Source of the DNA: Zingiber officinale
Taxonomy: Eukaryota; Streptophyta; Magnoliopsida; Zingiberales; Zingiberaceae
Direction: 5' to 3'
Length of the DNA: 64,000 nucleotides
Assembly: GCF_018446385.1 (NCBI RefSeq)
Contig: NC_056002.1
Location: 36,070,063 to 36,134,062 of the forward strand
The number at the start of each line of letters is the position of its first letter. Positions within the stretch are counted from its first letter, which is position 1. A model generated the notes under the pieces. It saw only the letters and a list, made by a program, of their open reading frames with translations, made no database searches and was not told the origin of the DNA. This document shows, piece after piece, positions 1 to 12,464 of this stretch. Position numbers and translations under genes: made by a program.

Positions 1-1843
1 GAGTTTCTAAAAGTAGATGATACTTCAGGTTTAGGACTTTTTAACGAATTACAAAATGTATTAAAATCACTTGATGATCTTAGTATTGAAAATATTAGAG
101 GTCAAGGTTATGATAACGGTTCCAATATGAAAGGAAAACACCAATGAGTTCAAAAGAGGTTACTTGAAATAAATCCAAGAGCATTGTATATGTCATGTGC
201 TTGTCATAGTCTTAATCTAACTCTTAGTGATATGACACATTCTTGTGTTAAAGCTGTTTCTTTTTTTGGAGTAGTGCAACACTAGGGATGGCAATTTTCC
301 CCGCGGGTTTGGGGCCCCGCGGGGAAAACCCGAAATGGGGATGGGGATCCTCGATTTTTCGGGGATAGGGCGGGTTCGGGGCGGGCATGGGAATACTATC
401 CCCATCCCCGAACCCGCCCCGAATATTATTATTATTAATATTAATAAATAATAATATGTTTTTTTAAAAAAAGTATTAATAATAGTGTTAATATTAATAT
501 TAAAAATTTTGGAAATATTATTAATAATATTATTATTAATATTGATATTAATATTAATATTATTATTTAATAATATTAAATAATAATAATATGAATTAAA
601 TTTAGGAATGAGACGGGGATGAGGGTGGGGATGGGGATTTGAGCCCTGTGGGCTCGGGTTCGGGGAATCCCCGAACCCGAAAAAATGAGAACGGGACGGG
701 GATGGGAATGGCAAACCCACCCCTGCCTTGTCCCGCTCCATTGCCATCCCTATGCAACACATATATACATTATTTTCAAGTTCTCCTAAGAGATGGAAAA
801 TTTTACTTAATAACGTAAAGGGATTAACCGTCAAATCTTTGTCGAATACTCGTTGGGAAAGTCGTATTAAAAGTGTTCAAGCTATTAGATTTCAAATTGT
901 GGAAGTGAGAGCAACTTTACTTGAATTAAATAATATTTGTGATGATGCAAAGTCAATAAGTGAAGCTGAAAGTTTAGCTAATTCAATCGAAAAATTTGAA
1001 TTTTTACTTGGTATGATCATTTGGTATGATATCTTATTTGATATAAACATGGTGAGTAAGAAATTACAATCAAAATCTATGTGCATGGACTCTGCCATGA
1101 AACAATTAGAACGTGTAATCTCATTTTTTGAAAAGTATAGGAATGATGGTTATGCTGCAAGTTTGACTATTGCTAAGAGTCTTGCATTAGATATGAATAT
1201 AGAGCCAATATTTACAACAAAGCGCCGTATTTTTAGAAAAAGACAATTTAATGAAAGAGAAGATGATGAAGTTTCACTATCATTAGAAGAGTCTTTTAGA
1301 ATTGATTATTTTATTGTTGTTGTGGACATGACAATTGATTCTTTAAAATGTAGATTCGAGCAAATGAAAACCTTTGAAAATATATTTGGCTTTTTATTTG
1401 ATTCAAAAACATTAAGAACTTTGAATGATGATGAATTAAGAAAATATTGTGTCAATTTAAAATCTACTCTAACTCATGACAATTCATCAGATGTTGAGTT
1501 AGATGATTTATTTATTGAATTAAAAATATTACAAATGACTTTACCAAATATGATAATGTCTGCAATTAATATTCTTGAATTTGTTCAAAGTGTAGATTAT
1601 TATCCAAATGTTGCAATTGCTTATAGAATTTTATTGACTATGCCTGTTACAGTAGCATCGGCTGAAAGGAGTTTTTCAAAATTAAAATTATTAAAAACAT
1701 ATATGAGATCATCAATGTCTCAAGAAAAATTAAATGGATTGATAATTTTATGTATTGAGAAAGATATCTTGAAAATTCTTGAAACTGATAATATTATAGA
1801 AGATTTTGCAAATAGAAATGCTAGAAGAAATTATTATAGATAA
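1..1843 (+). pseudogene. hAT-related transposase (ZMYM1/TTF-finger type), 3' part, broken
   Basis: The frame opens at base 1 with a DUF4371-like stretch (motifs GYDNGSNMKG and CACHSLNL) and continues to a C-terminal hAT dimerisation domain ending with motif ASAERSFSKLKLLKTYMRSS. The N-terminal finger lies outside the window. Two lesions are visible: an in-frame TGA at 145-147, and a 470-bp MITE (283-752). Both sides of the MITE are in the same reading frame, so the MITE entered an intact reading frame. Downstream, around 1893-1931, a GC-rich block resembles the 5' end of the related element at 25829 and is probably the 3' terminal inverted repeat. Established for the family: such proteins are domesticated or mobile hAT transposases. 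This copy is dead. Confidence 0.8.
283..752. mobile_element. hAT-type MITE with 8-bp TSD
   Basis: The ends are inverted: TAGGGATGGCAA at the left and TTGCCATCCCTA at the right. The element is flanked by perfect 8-bp direct repeats TGCAACAC at 275-282 and 753-760. TIR sequence and TSD length identify the hAT superfamily. The interior is two G/C-rich arms around an AT-rich core of ATT/AAT triplets and has no transposase. It interrupts a hAT transposase-like gene, a hAT in a hAT. Confidence 0.93.
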
Positions 1844-1930
1844 ATTATGCATTATTAGAAATTTATTTAGGATTTCATTTTATTATTTCGTCCCGGGCAT
1901 CTTCAGTCGAAGGACCGGGGCTGTCACTAG

Positions 1931-2390
1931 CTACAATTGTGAACAATGCATGGATGTTCGAATTTTCATATAATGATTATATTAATTTGGGTAAATAAGG
2001 ATATCGTTCTCTCCAAATGTTAAGATATGGATAAATCATAGGGATATGGACGGATCTAAGAATTAAAGTTCGGTTGACCTATAACTCACAACCCTTATCT
2101 AAATCCTTATTTGATCTCAAACAATTAAAGTTATCAGTGTTGAATAAAGAAAAATACAGGGCTCTCATTTTAACTTTTAATTTTCCCCTCTTAATCTTAC
2201 TAGATAAATCTTAATATTAACTCATATTTAATATTACTTATATATCATTTTTAAACATATTACTTATATAGCATTTTTAAACATAATGATACTATAAACT
2301 CTAAATCTTAAATCTTAAACCCTAAACTCTAAATCCTAAATTTTAAACCCTAAATCATTCATGCATTCTATCAAGATGCCCTTCAGTCGA
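1931..2390. other. Non-coding spacer with degenerate telomere-like repeats
   Basis: No reading frame or element ends are recognisable. At about 2294-2355 there is a run of degenerate AAACCCTAAAT-type units (TAAACTCTAAATCTTAAAC variants), the form commonly left by decayed plant interstitial telomeric repeats. The rest is AT-rich unique-looking sequence. Confidence 0.4.
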
Positions 2391-3282
2391 TCTAAATAGA
2401 AAGCGGAATCTTCTAGAAGTGACTAAGTAAAACCCGTCTACGTATATACTACAATTACTACTCAATCGTCGCAGGAGACCCCGTTTATCTTGTCACTATG
2501 TTCAGCTAGACGCAAATTCCTTCTGTAATGGAATGTCAAGCTTAATTTAAAAGTAGATCCGTTACTTTAGCGGTCCTCTAGATCCGGCCCCATGAATTTA
2601 GAGGGAGGTTCATATAGATACATAGGATGTCAAGCTTAATTTAAAAGAGGATAAACTATGGAGCTAGTACAATACCCTTTCTGATCTTTGTCTCTTTTGT
2701 CTTGTCCCTTCGCCTGCCTAGCGGCTCATTTAGACCTTCGCCTCAGTTCTAATACATGGGCTCGTGGATCTTTGATTCGATAGCTTGGCTTCTGAGGAAC
2801 GGCTGTCCGATCATAGAATTCTTCTTAGAAAGAAAAGAATAAAAGCAATAGCCGAGGTTGGATCGTCAAGAAGGATAGCCAGCATAGAAGTAGCCCATTC
2901 CATTAGTCTCAACTCCGTATCTGTCGCCCCGACCACTACAGTCAAATATCTGAATAGCATTGCATACTTACGTCGGGGGCCATGAATTATGAAAAACGTA
3001 GAAAGATCTATCCCGTATTCTGCACCAAGATCTTTCTATATTTTGAATAGCTATTAACGTATTAAGCTGGAAGAGCTACGGATCCACTAATTGCGGGGGC
3101 AGAGTGATAGTCGAGATTGGGATTGACTTTGATAGCCATTCAGTCTGGGTAGTGCGATCGGAGGACCAGTGAGGCGGGGAGGAATTAGACAAGAACGAGA
3201 AAGATCTCTTTATTAGGGATTGTGATCTTGTTGGTTCTATTGTCATACTCTGGACTAGCGTGTGGTTGGATTGCGCCCTTAG
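2391..3282. other. Possible organelle-derived (mitochondrial-like) non-coding DNA
   Basis: Base composition changes abruptly from AT-rich to near-balanced, with purine runs and short GA-rich words typical of plant mitochondrial intergenic DNA. No complete mitochondrial gene is visible, and the short ORF at 2785-2985 matches no family I know. The assignment rests on texture only. It could equally be unclassified LTR sequence. A truncated SINE lies inside at 2554-2626. Confidence 0.22.
2554..2626 (-). mobile_element. 5'-truncated tRNA-derived SINE (family A) with 21-bp TSD
   Basis: This 73-bp insert matches the 3' half of the SINE at 16977-17176 (shared words around GAGGGAGGT and the CCGGYCCCA block). 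It is bracketed by an exact 21-bp direct repeat at 2533-2553 and 2627-2647. Long TSDs and 5' truncation are hallmarks of L1-driven retroposition. The RNA-like strand is minus. Confidence 0.72.
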
Positions 3283-3695
3283 ACTGACTGTGCGGTCTGA
3301 GTGGGAGAAAAGAGGGCTCTATCCATTCAATGAATTGCTCTATTTAACTTGTCTGAGATCGGACGCCGAGAGAATTTTACAGTCTAAGCTATCTTACATT
3401 CTAAGTCCGAAATCGACGTTGCTTGTTCCTTAATTGCTCTATTTGAATTTGTCTGGTTCGGACTTTGTGTTATATATATATATATATACACACACTGACT
3501 GTGCGGTCTGAGTTGGAGAGAAAAGGGCTCTATCTATTCAATGAATTGCTCTATTTCAACTGGTATGCTCGGACTTCGAGATCGGACTTGCTCAACTTGA
3601 ATTTTACAAGCTGGGCAGAAATGTTAGCATTTCATCCGTCGACGTCGCTTGTTCCTTAATTGCTCTATTTGAATTTGTCTGGTTCGGACTTCGTG

Positions 3696-3730
<35 letters not shown>
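3283..3730. repeat. Imperfect direct duplication ending in (TA)n
   Basis: Two units of about 200-240 bp begin with ACTGACTGTGCGGTCTGA at 3283 and 3494 and end with TTCGGACTTTGTGTTATATA or its variant. Each ends in a TA dinucleotide run, about 3472-3486 and 3700-3730. The TA runs at both unit ends suggest that slippage or unequal exchange created the duplication. No coding potential is seen. Confidence 0.75.
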
Positions 3731-3732
<2 letters not shown>

Positions 3733-5162
3733 GCGCGCCTGTGCCGTCACTCAGCTTATGAGGTTTTTTTTTTCAATTTTTTTAATATAATTTTTTCAAC
3801 TGATTTAAACTTTCCAAAAATTATAATATTCATATTTTAAAAAACTCGAGATTTTATCGTTAGGTTCAAACTTACCAATTAAATTAGAGTATTCAATTAA
3901 AAGAAAAATTAAAATAAAACAAATTTAGATATTTATGGGTATATTAATATGTTTACGAGTATAATAATATATTTGGGATTTATATTAAAAAATTAAGATT
4001 TTACCAGGGTTTTTGTTAAAAAAAATAAAATGAAATAAATTTAGATATTTACAGATATGGTAATGTGTTTACTGTGTATCCTAATGTATTTAATATTCAT
4101 ATTAAAAAAAATAAAAACTAAAAAAAAAAATTAGACATTTACGAGATATAATAATATGTTTATGTGGTATAATAATATATTTAAAATTTATACGAAAGAA
4201 AATATGATTTTTAAAATAAAAAAAAGGGTTAATAACTTTAAACGCCTAGTGGTTACATCCGTTAAAACCTTTTCAATCTTATCTTTAATTTGTTAAGTAT
4301 CAGCAAAAAAAATCAGTACGCCTAAATTTGTAACGCCTCGTTAGATATTTTATAAACATCATTTATGTGATCAACTCTATTTCTTTAGTAATCTCATATT
4401 TTTTTTATTTATTATTTTGTTACAAATCTTAGTTTATTTATTTATGAAAAAACTTTTCTACCCTAATTAAGATTGAGCAATCAATTTAAAATTAAACCGA
4501 CTATATCGATTAAATTAAAATGGAACAAATTAAAATTTTAGATATTTTCAATCATGTAATTTTTTTTAATATTATTGTTATATTGATGGCTAGTCAGATG
4601 TTTCGAAAACTAAATTTGATATTTTCAATCATGTAATATTTAATTAGTAGCTAGTGATTCTCAATTTTTTCAAATCTTTTTTGAAATCACTTTAGTTAGA
4701 TGATTTTATAAACATCATTAACAGTGATCACTGATCACTCTATTTCTTATAAAGTCTCGTATTTTTATATAAAAATAATCTTTTGAAAAAATATTAATTG
4801 TTTTATAACAAATCTTATCTTTTTTTTTATCTATTCTTTATTTATTAATTTTTTTACCTTATACTAATTGAGCAACGATTAATACTGAAATCGAAGTTGA
4901 ACAAGCTGATTTTTTTTAATATATGGAATCGATCAAATTGTACTATTAAAATTGAATAAATTGATAAAAGAAATTAACTCAATCAATTGTCGAATTAATC
5001 AAACTTGTTTATAGTCAATGATGTGATTAGTCATAATGGAGTCTTAAAACTCAATTCTTTATTTTACATGATAGTTATTCACGCATGTACTTACTTAGTA
5101 CTCCAGTTCTTTTTATTATTTTCTCAATAACTGACTTGAATGTTGGATGATTAATATCAAGG
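3731..5162. repeat. AT-rich non-coding DNA with a dispersed AT repeat
   Basis: No gene is seen. A repeat of about 230-330 bp is present twice, near 4330-4560 and 4690-5030. Shared words include a TTTATAAACATCATT block, a GATCACTCTATTTCTT block and a TACTAATTGAGCAACGATTA-like block. A third, more diverged copy lies at 17420-17740, just outside the far end of the Tat element, so this family flanks the element on both sides. Its class is unknown. Confidence 0.5.
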
Positions 5163-5310
5163 ATCTCTTCCTTGACTCGACATTGACATTTTCTATGTTA
5201 TAGAGCTGAGCAAGGTCTACAAGCATTCAATGCAAAAGTCACATCCACAACAAGTCTTCTTCATGATTTTCAGACAGGATCGTATTGATGTCGTCTGTGA
5301 GAACATAACC
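5163..5310 (+). repeat. 5' LTR remnant and decayed PBS of Tat copy 1
   Basis: Bases 5163-5282 align with the end of the 3' LTR at about 17263-17380, sharing the words GTCTTCTTCATGATTTTC and AGGTCTA. The terminal CA has become CG. Immediately downstream, about 5288-5306, is a degraded form of the primer-binding site seen intact at 60338-60356 (TGTCGTCTGTGAGA against GCCGTCTGTGGGA). The remaining ~0.9 kb of the 5' LTR is absent. Confidence 0.65.
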
Positions 5311-5339
5311 TGTATCCAAAAAGCGTATCCAAAAAGCAA

Positions 5340-6540
5340 AGATGGAGGACCCTAGACGAGTCACGATGGTGACATTGGCGAAGGAGGAATTAGATATATT
5401 GATACAAGCCCAAGCAACAAAAATGGTGGAGCAACAACAACAATAAACATTGGTCGAGCACCAGGTACATGAGCCCACAACATTAGTAGCGGCTCAGCAA
5501 GCCGGATACAAGGACCGAGCGGAGCATGTGTCAGTTTGGGGGCAGAATAAGAAGCCGATCGACACATACATGGACGTGCCTAATGCGTCGATCCCCTTTC
5601 ATCGTGCATTGTTCCAGACTCCCTCAGAGGAACAGTGCTGAGCAGAGAGAGAACCGAGATCCTCTTCAGAAGAGACGCTTATTCGAGATGAATGGAAAGA
5701 GAAAGCACCAAGAAGTGATGATTCGCCCGAGCGAATCAACAGACAGTTCTCTCAGGGGATCCTGGACGACCCCCTGTCCCGACATTACACCCCACTGACG
5801 ATCGGGGAATATAATGAAATGGTCGATCCAGACGACCACCTGGCCATGTTCGATAATACGACCACACTCCATCAATACACAGACAGAGTGAAGTGCAAGG
5901 TCTTTCTCACCACCCTTTTAGAATCAACGCAACGCTGGTTCACATGCTTGTCAATCAGATTAATTCATAGTTTCAAAGATTTTCGAGCGATATTCTTGCA
6001 CCACTTCGCTAGCAGTTATTGCTACCAGAAGACAAGTGTTAATATGTTCGCGTTGAAGCAAGGGCCTAAGGAGGCACTGAGGGCCTACATTAAGCGGTTT
6101 AACCAGGTGGTTATGGACATTCCATCGATCTCCTCAGAGATATTGGTAAATGCCTTCGCCCAGGAGCTTACCAATGAGGAATTCTTTTGCTCCCTCGTCC
6201 GGAGGCCTCCAAAAGACTTTGATGACTTACTTCGGAGAGCCATAGAATACATAAATATAGAAGAAGCTCAGACGGCACGGAGGAATGAAGCACCTATTGA
6301 GCATACTACTCATGTGGAATGGCGGCTAACCACCAATCATCAATTGTCGAAAGACCCTTGATCGGGAGCAGCACAGCTATACCAAGAGCCAAGAACACAT
6401 GTTGTGTAGCATGTAGTAGCAGGTCGGCCGAAAGCTGCAAAAGGCAAGTCATGAACACCGTTGTTTTGCTCCTTCCATCAGTTGGAAATGCACAACTCGC
6501 ACGACTACTGTGGCCTGACACTTATTTCAAATAGACTGGC
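5340..6540 (+). pseudogene. Tat copy 1 gag, degraded
   Basis: A start like that of copy 2 (MED...) lies at about 5340. The best-preserved part, 5819-6361, is a retrotransposon Gag (capsid-type) domain with motifs FLTTLLESTQRWF, FASSYCYQKT and FALKQGPKEALRAYI. These match FLHTLSGSSQKWF, FASSRKYQKT and FALKQDSTEPLRSYI of copy 2. Stops occur upstream and downstream, and the C-terminal part decays before the TRIM at 6719. Role by family: capsid formation. Confidence 0.8.
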
Positions 6541-6718
6541 TCCACGGGGATATCGCCGTCGATCACCATCTCCCGACTGACATCATAGGTTCCGATTAGT
6601 TGGATGATGGGATGAAGACAAACTAGCGGACGAACAACGCCATCATCAGCCCCAACGGAGGAATAACACAAGTCCCATCTGAGTTTCTATTGAACGGAGC
6701 AGATCCTTGGCTCGAGAG

Positions 6719-7212
6719 TGTTGGGGTTGCAAGGTTGCAAACATAGTCCCACATTGAAAATACATGGGAAAGATCATGAGTTTATAAGAGAAAGATATCT
6801 CTATTGGAATGAGGCTTTTTGAATAGAGCCAGGAGCAAAACCATGAGGGCTTAGGCCCAAAGTGGACAATATCATATCATTGTGGAGATATCTAAACTCT
6901 TTCGTTCTTGCAATTGGTATCGGAGCTTGGACTGCCAGAAGGTTTAATCGCCGACTATGCACAAAAGGTATGGTCTAATTGAGTCATGTGAGTATAATAT
7001 TGACCTCGAATAAAGAAAGTAGGGGCTCCTATGTTCAGATCAAAATGACCAGACACCAGGCAGGAAGTCCTAGTAGATCGGGTGGATCAAGGGACAGGAA
7101 GACCTGGTGGGTCAAGGATCGGACATGGGAAGCCCGTGGTCCTTTGGTTGAGGGGGGGGGATTGTTGGGGTTGCAAGGTTGCAAACATAGTCCCACATTG
7201 AAAACACATGGG
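6719..7212 (+). mobile_element. TRIM element, 3' LTR truncated
   Basis: A terminal-repeat retrotransposon in miniature. The left LTR is 6719-6912 (starts TGTTGGGGTTGC, ends TTGCA). A tRNA-Met-type PBS TTGGTATCGGAGC follows at about 6914. The short internal region has no retroviral domains and ends with a G-rich polypurine tract (7151-7160). A second LTR starts at 7163 and breaks off at about 7212, where Tat protease sequence resumes. The same family occurs complete and inverted at 47458-48208. Confidence 0.85.
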
Positions 7213-8690
7213 GCCCCTGAGACTTAGAGGGAGTGGAGATCCCTCATAACCATATCTTGATCATCCGGGCGGTAATAGCTAACTATACAATTCACCAAAC
7301 TTTTGTTGATACAAGCAGCTCGGTGAAAATAATCTTCAAAAAGGCGTTCGATCAGTCGCAAATCGACCGGTGCAAACTGTAGCCCATGATGACCCTGCTC
7401 TATGGGTTTATAGGCAATAAAGTATTGCCGATTGGTCAAGTTCGGCTGACCATATCACTCGGAGAGGAACCTCTCAAGAGAACCAGAACTACAAACTTCA
7501 TTGTGGTAAACACGTCATCCGTCCACAATGTCATATTGGGCTGACCGGCCCTAAATGAATTCCGAGCGATGGTATTGACCTTCTACTAGAAGATTAAGTT
7601 TCGGGTGGACAATGAGGTGAGCAAACTTAAAGGTGACCAGTTGGCCGTTCGGCGGTGCAACATCGAGATGGTCAAATTTGAGGCAAGGGTCGGCGGAAAA
7701 TCCCGCTTCTAAAAGTGAATGCCATCATTGAAGAACCTCCCCCACTGGTCTATGAGAAATAGGAGGATGTTCAGATCCATCCTAGTCAATCGGACGCCAC
7801 TACATTTGTTGTCGCCTACTTGACAGATGAGAAGAAGGCAGAGCTAGTCGCTTGCCTTAGGCGAAACCATGATGTATTCTCCCGGTCGACACACGAGCTC
7901 TCAGGCATCTCACCAAGGGTGGCTTAACAAAAGCTTCATGTCCGTCTGGACGCTTGGCTAGTAAAACAGAGGAAGAGGGACTTCAGCGCGGAGCAAAATC
8001 AAATCATCCGTGTGGAAGTAGAGAAATTGTTGGAAGTCGACCACATTCGTGAGGTGTAGTTTCCGAGCTGGCTTGCCAACATCGTGCTGGTCTTCAAGCC
8101 GAGCAACAAGTGGCAAGTCTGTATCGACTTCTGCAATTTGAATAAAGTTTGTCCGAAGGACTTCTATTCGTTGCCTCGAATTGATCAAATAGTGGACTCT
8201 ATGGCAGGCTATGAATTGATCTGCATGTTGCGTACCAGGGCTATCACCAGGTGCTGCTCGCTCATGAAAATCAAGAGAAAGTAAGCTTTATCATGGCCGA
8301 CGAGACATACTGCTATAATGTCATGACGTTTAGACTGAAGAATGCCGGCGCCACTTATCAGAGATTAATGAACAAGGTATTCTGGCGGTAGATTGGTCGT
8401 AATATGGAGGTATATATCGATGTCATCGTGATAAAATCTCTCCGAGTTGTTGACCTTTGCGCAGATATCGAAGAAACTTGCCAAACTCTCAGGGCATATG
8501 GAATCAAGCTGAATCTAAATAAATGCTTGTTCTGAATAAAGAGTAGTTGCTTCCTTGGATACATCATCATAGAACGGGAGATCGAGGCAAATCCCAGCAA
8601 GGTGGAAGCGTTGCAGGATATGCCCCCGCGCCACAACTTGAAGGAGGCCTAACGGTTGACCGGACGGATCACCGTAGAACGACCCTGAGC
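7213..8690 (+). pseudogene. Tat copy 1 protease-RT, degraded
   Basis: Protease-like sequence (about 7290-7700) is followed by an RT: motif RDFSAEQNQIIRVEVEKLL (about 7977), then FPSWLANIVLVFKPSNKW (about 8069) and DFCNLNKVCPKDFYSLPRID (about 8127-8186). The segment at 8283-8640 contains NAGATYQRLMNKVF and YIDV where active RTs have Y-V/I-D-D, so one catalytic Asp is lost. Stops are frequent. A small deletion joins the end of RT to RNase H near 8690. Confidence 0.8.
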
Positions 8691-8699
8691 AACTAGAAT

Positions 8700-11600
8700 G
8701 TGGTTAGCTCGGTGTTGGTATGGCAGAACGGCTCTGAGCAACAACTTGTATATTTTCTAAGTCATATATTAAAAGATGCAGAATCTTGCTATACTAATCT
8801 CAAAAAATTATCCTACGCTCTAGTACTCGCCGCTCGAAGACTCCGACTCTATTTTCTATCACATCCAATCGTGATAATGACTAATAGTGTACTGGGAAGA
8901 CTCCTTCTTAACCCAGAAGCATCCGGATGGCTGATCAAATGGACCACCGAGATGAGCGACTTTGACATACAATACCAACAGTGAACGACGATCAAATCAC
9001 AAGCCTTAGCTGATTTTGTGATCGAGGTCTAGAACGTTGAGCTGGACACAACTTGGAAGATCTACGTAGATGGTTCATTGGTGTTAGCCATTTTCATGTC
9101 ACTTGGCACATCAAATTAATTAAGATTGAAACTCATTAAAATTAAAACAAGCATTGTAGCAACGAGTCCCAAGTCGTATTTTTCCAAGGGCTAACTAGTA
9201 AATGTGTGAATTCTAGAATTGGTTCCAATCAAATTATTACATCAACAAAATCAATTAAGTTCATCCTTTGACTTACAAATCAACTTGTCCTCATCTAATG
9301 CATTCAAGAATAGAATTAAAGAATCATTCACCATCACAATCAAAGTAAACACTCAAACACTACATTTTCAATTCTCAAACATATTCTACAATGCCAAACA
9401 AAGATGAATAATGAAGACATTTTGTGATCATTCCAATATCAACTTCAGCGCAGTACCCCAAAGTTTAAGAATCAAATCAACTCTAATAAAGGAAAACCAA
9501 ATTAGTAGCTAGACATTCAAAACAAAACTCTAGATAAGCTCTTGTTAGTGACTAAACATTAGCTAGCTTAACCTAAAATTAAGAACACAAAATAAGAAAT
9601 AGATTGCAAACTGAATTAGTAGCTTAACATGGGTGGAGTTACTGAAATTTGAAGAAATCAGAAATGCAAGTAAACAGAATTGAATTGCAAATAAGAAGAT
9701 CTAGTAACAAAACTAAAACTAGAATTCATAAATTGCAAGATTTAAATCTAAACCATCTCTACCCAAATCTACTCTTCTAATGAGTCTTCCCTTGCCGTCA
9801 CACAAGGAATCTGAATGGTGAAGGAGCTCTCGATCACCGACTCAGTACCATCTCGTCCAACACCAAGAAATGCTTCCGGGAAAAGCTGGTGAAGATTAAC
9901 ACTGCCGAGCTTGAAATTCGCAGATCAGGAATCGATCTCTGGATCGATGCTCTCTGATGGAGGCGAGCCACTGTCACCAAGGAATTCCCCCGATGATGGC
10001 TGAAACAGAGGAAATAATCGCACAGATCTGAGCTCCGGAGAGGAAATCGCCGGCGCATGCAGAAGATCGAGACTTGGAAGCCAATGGATAGAAGCTCCAA
10101 CACCAACGAGAATCACTGAAAAGTAGATCTGGAGAAGGATGGGGAAGCTGCGGCGTCGCGCGAAGAAGATGACACTGTGCTGGAAAATCGCGACGCCGAG
10201 CTCAGCTACTGTAGCTTCTCACGCGGGTCTTTAAACCTCCTCAGTTTTGATCGGACGGCTGAGAATTCTCGGTGCTTGATCAACAGTGGAAAACATCTCA
10301 GATATGGATCAAAAGGTACTGATCTTCATCTATGGTCCAGATGTACTCCTCATTAAGTCGGATGGATCAGATGCTTGACGGATGGCTCAGATCTGCTTGA
10401 TCTTCAACGGACGGTCCAAATCAATCCAGGTCTTGATCACCTCATCTTGCCCTAGATTTGAGCCCAAGTATGGTCCAATCTGATCGGGTCCATGACCCTT
10501 TTGATGCCTACAAAATAATAAACAAATATTAGCACCAAAATACCATGAAAATAGACTAATTTACAATTAAGTCCAAGATCACATGCAAATTATGAAATGT
10601 AATGCAAATATGAGTTTAAGCTATGAATAGACCAATAAAAACATGCATTATGATTCAAAATAATATAGCTAAAATCATGGTTATCATTCATCCACAAGGT
10701 AAGGAAATAGGATCGACATCCTCTTGATTTCATCTCGGGAGGACAGGATGCAGTTGTTCGTGCGACTAGATTATCGAGCTATAAATAATAAAGCTGAGTA
10801 TGAGGTCTTGATAGCTGGTTTACATACGACTCAACATGTAGGAGCCATGAGAGTCCTCATCCATTCAGATTCTCAGCTAGTGGCTCAATAGCTATTGTGC
10901 ACGTTTGAGATAAGTAACGCCTGGCTTAAGCTATATGCCGAAGCTTTCAAAAAGTTGAAGGTCGATTTTCAAGAAGTGGTTATCTAGAAGATCCCTTGAT
11001 AAAAAATCAGGTTGCTGATGAGTTGGCCAAGTTAGCCAGTTCATTATCGCCGATCATGATAAATCAGCCGATCAAATAGGTCTTACTGGTGGCACATATC
11101 AACAAGATGCACGGAATAAACTTCCCGATCGATTGGAGAACACCACTGATAGAGTTCTTCCAATCGGGCGTCACACCAGCTGATCAAGAGGAAGCTCTCT
11201 TGTTGAAAAAGAGGGTCGGGCAGTTCACCATGAGTGGGGATTAGCTATATAAAAGAGCTTTCTCAAGGTCGTTGCTCAAGTGTGTCAGATCAGAGGACGT
11301 TGAATACATCCTGCAAGAAGTGCATCAGGGCTTCTACGAAAGTCATCCGGGCGGTAGATCATTGGCCCAAAAGATTCTATTGGCGGGATAATTTTAGCCC
11401 ACATTGTAAGAGGATGTCATTCGGACGGTAACCACTTGCTTATTATATCACAAGTATCATAACATCTCACACTGACCCACCGAGAAGATGAAAGCGTCCA
11501 TGGTGTCTTGTCCGTTCGATTAGTGGGGCATATACATCATTGAACTATTTCCAATGGCAATCGGTTAGCAAAGATTTCAACTGGTCACAATAGATTATTT

Positions 11601-12360
11601 CTCAAAGTAAGTGGAGGTCGAGCCGCTAGACAAGATAACTAAGCATATATTCATTAAATTTATATAAAAAAAATATCTTTTGTCGGTTCGACATCCCTCA
11701 TCGGCTTATCTCGGACAATGGAAGACAGTTCATAGGACGGAGGCTCAAGGAGTGGTACGAAGGCTATGACATTGCACAGGCTTTCACCTCAGTGGCCTAC
11801 CCTCAGAGCAACGGGCAAGTGAAAGTCATCAACAGGGAAATCCTCAGAGGGTTGCGGGCTCGACTCGACCATGCTGGAGGTAGCTGGGCCGATGAACTCC
11901 CTAGCATATTGTGGGCCCATTGCACCACACCAAGAGAATCGATTCGCGTCACCCCGATTCATCTGGTGTACAAAGGAGAAGCAATGGTTCTAGTGGAAGA
12001 TGGAGTAGAGTTAGACCGTGTGCAGCTCTACGATAATGGAAACGTCAAATGGAGACTCATGAAGTTCGATTTGGAAGATGAAGCACAGGATAAAGTCGTT
12101 GTCTGGCTCATGGCGTATAGGCAACACATAAAGCAAAACTACAACTGGAGGGTAATCCCAAAGTCATTCAAGGTGAGCAACTTAGTTTGGAAGAGAGTGA
12201 AGTTGGTCGGCGATGTCACCAAGCTAGAAGCCCTATGGGGAGGACCCTATATAGTCATTCAGAAGCTCCACTCGAGAGCCTACTATCTGTAAGATGAAGA
12301 TGGGAGAAAGCTAGAGTGGCCTTGGAGCTCAAACCATCTCCAGCCCTATAGGGTTGGGTG
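8700..12360 (+). pseudogene. Tat copy 1 RNase H, archaeal-type RNase H and integrase, split
   Basis: RNase H 1 (8700-8984) keeps YFLSHILKDAESCYTNLKKL and ARRLRLYFLSHPIVIMTNS. The archaeal-type RNase H begins with IYVDGS (9061-9076), is cut by the solo LTR 9079-10686, and resumes with LDYRAINNKAEYEVLIAGL (about 10765). Integrase follows: zinc-binding region about 11270-11460, core Asp in TIDYFSK about 11590, and the Glu-region/C-terminal part 11792-12292 (YPQSNGQVKVINREILRGL, GPYIVIQKL). It ends with a PYRVG-type tail near 12360. Multiple stops. Confidence 0.82.
9079..10686 (-). mobile_element. Athila-like solo LTR with 5-bp TSD
   Basis: A 1,608-bp TG...CA unit flanked by TTCAT at 9074-9078 and 10687-10691. 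Removing it with one TSD rejoins the interrupted RNase H reading frame, which confirms the ends. No internal region remains, so it is a solo LTR left by LTR-LTR recombination. Both ends resemble the Athila LTR at 47075-49759 (a GTCCCAAGTCGTA/GATCCCACAAGG-like block near the low end and an ATCA end at the high side), which suggests minus orientation. Lineage is less certain than the boundaries. Confidence 0.87.
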
Positions 12361-12464
12361 AGAGGTGCATAGTTAAAATTCGGATAAAATTGTATATGTC
12401 CTATAAATGCAAGTGAATAATGAATAAAATTTCCAAGTGTCCCATACTCTTACGTCAATCAACC

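Noticed and set aside
3465..3659. Small ORF in the direct duplication
   Set aside because: It starts in a TA/CA microsatellite, has no homologue in the first unit's equivalent frame and no domain.
9834..10116. Overlapping minus-strand ORFs in the 9-10.7-kb block, considered as a host gene exon
   Set aside because: The block is fully explained by a solo LTR with TSD TTCAT that splits RNase H; ORFs of this length are expected in its GC-richer part.
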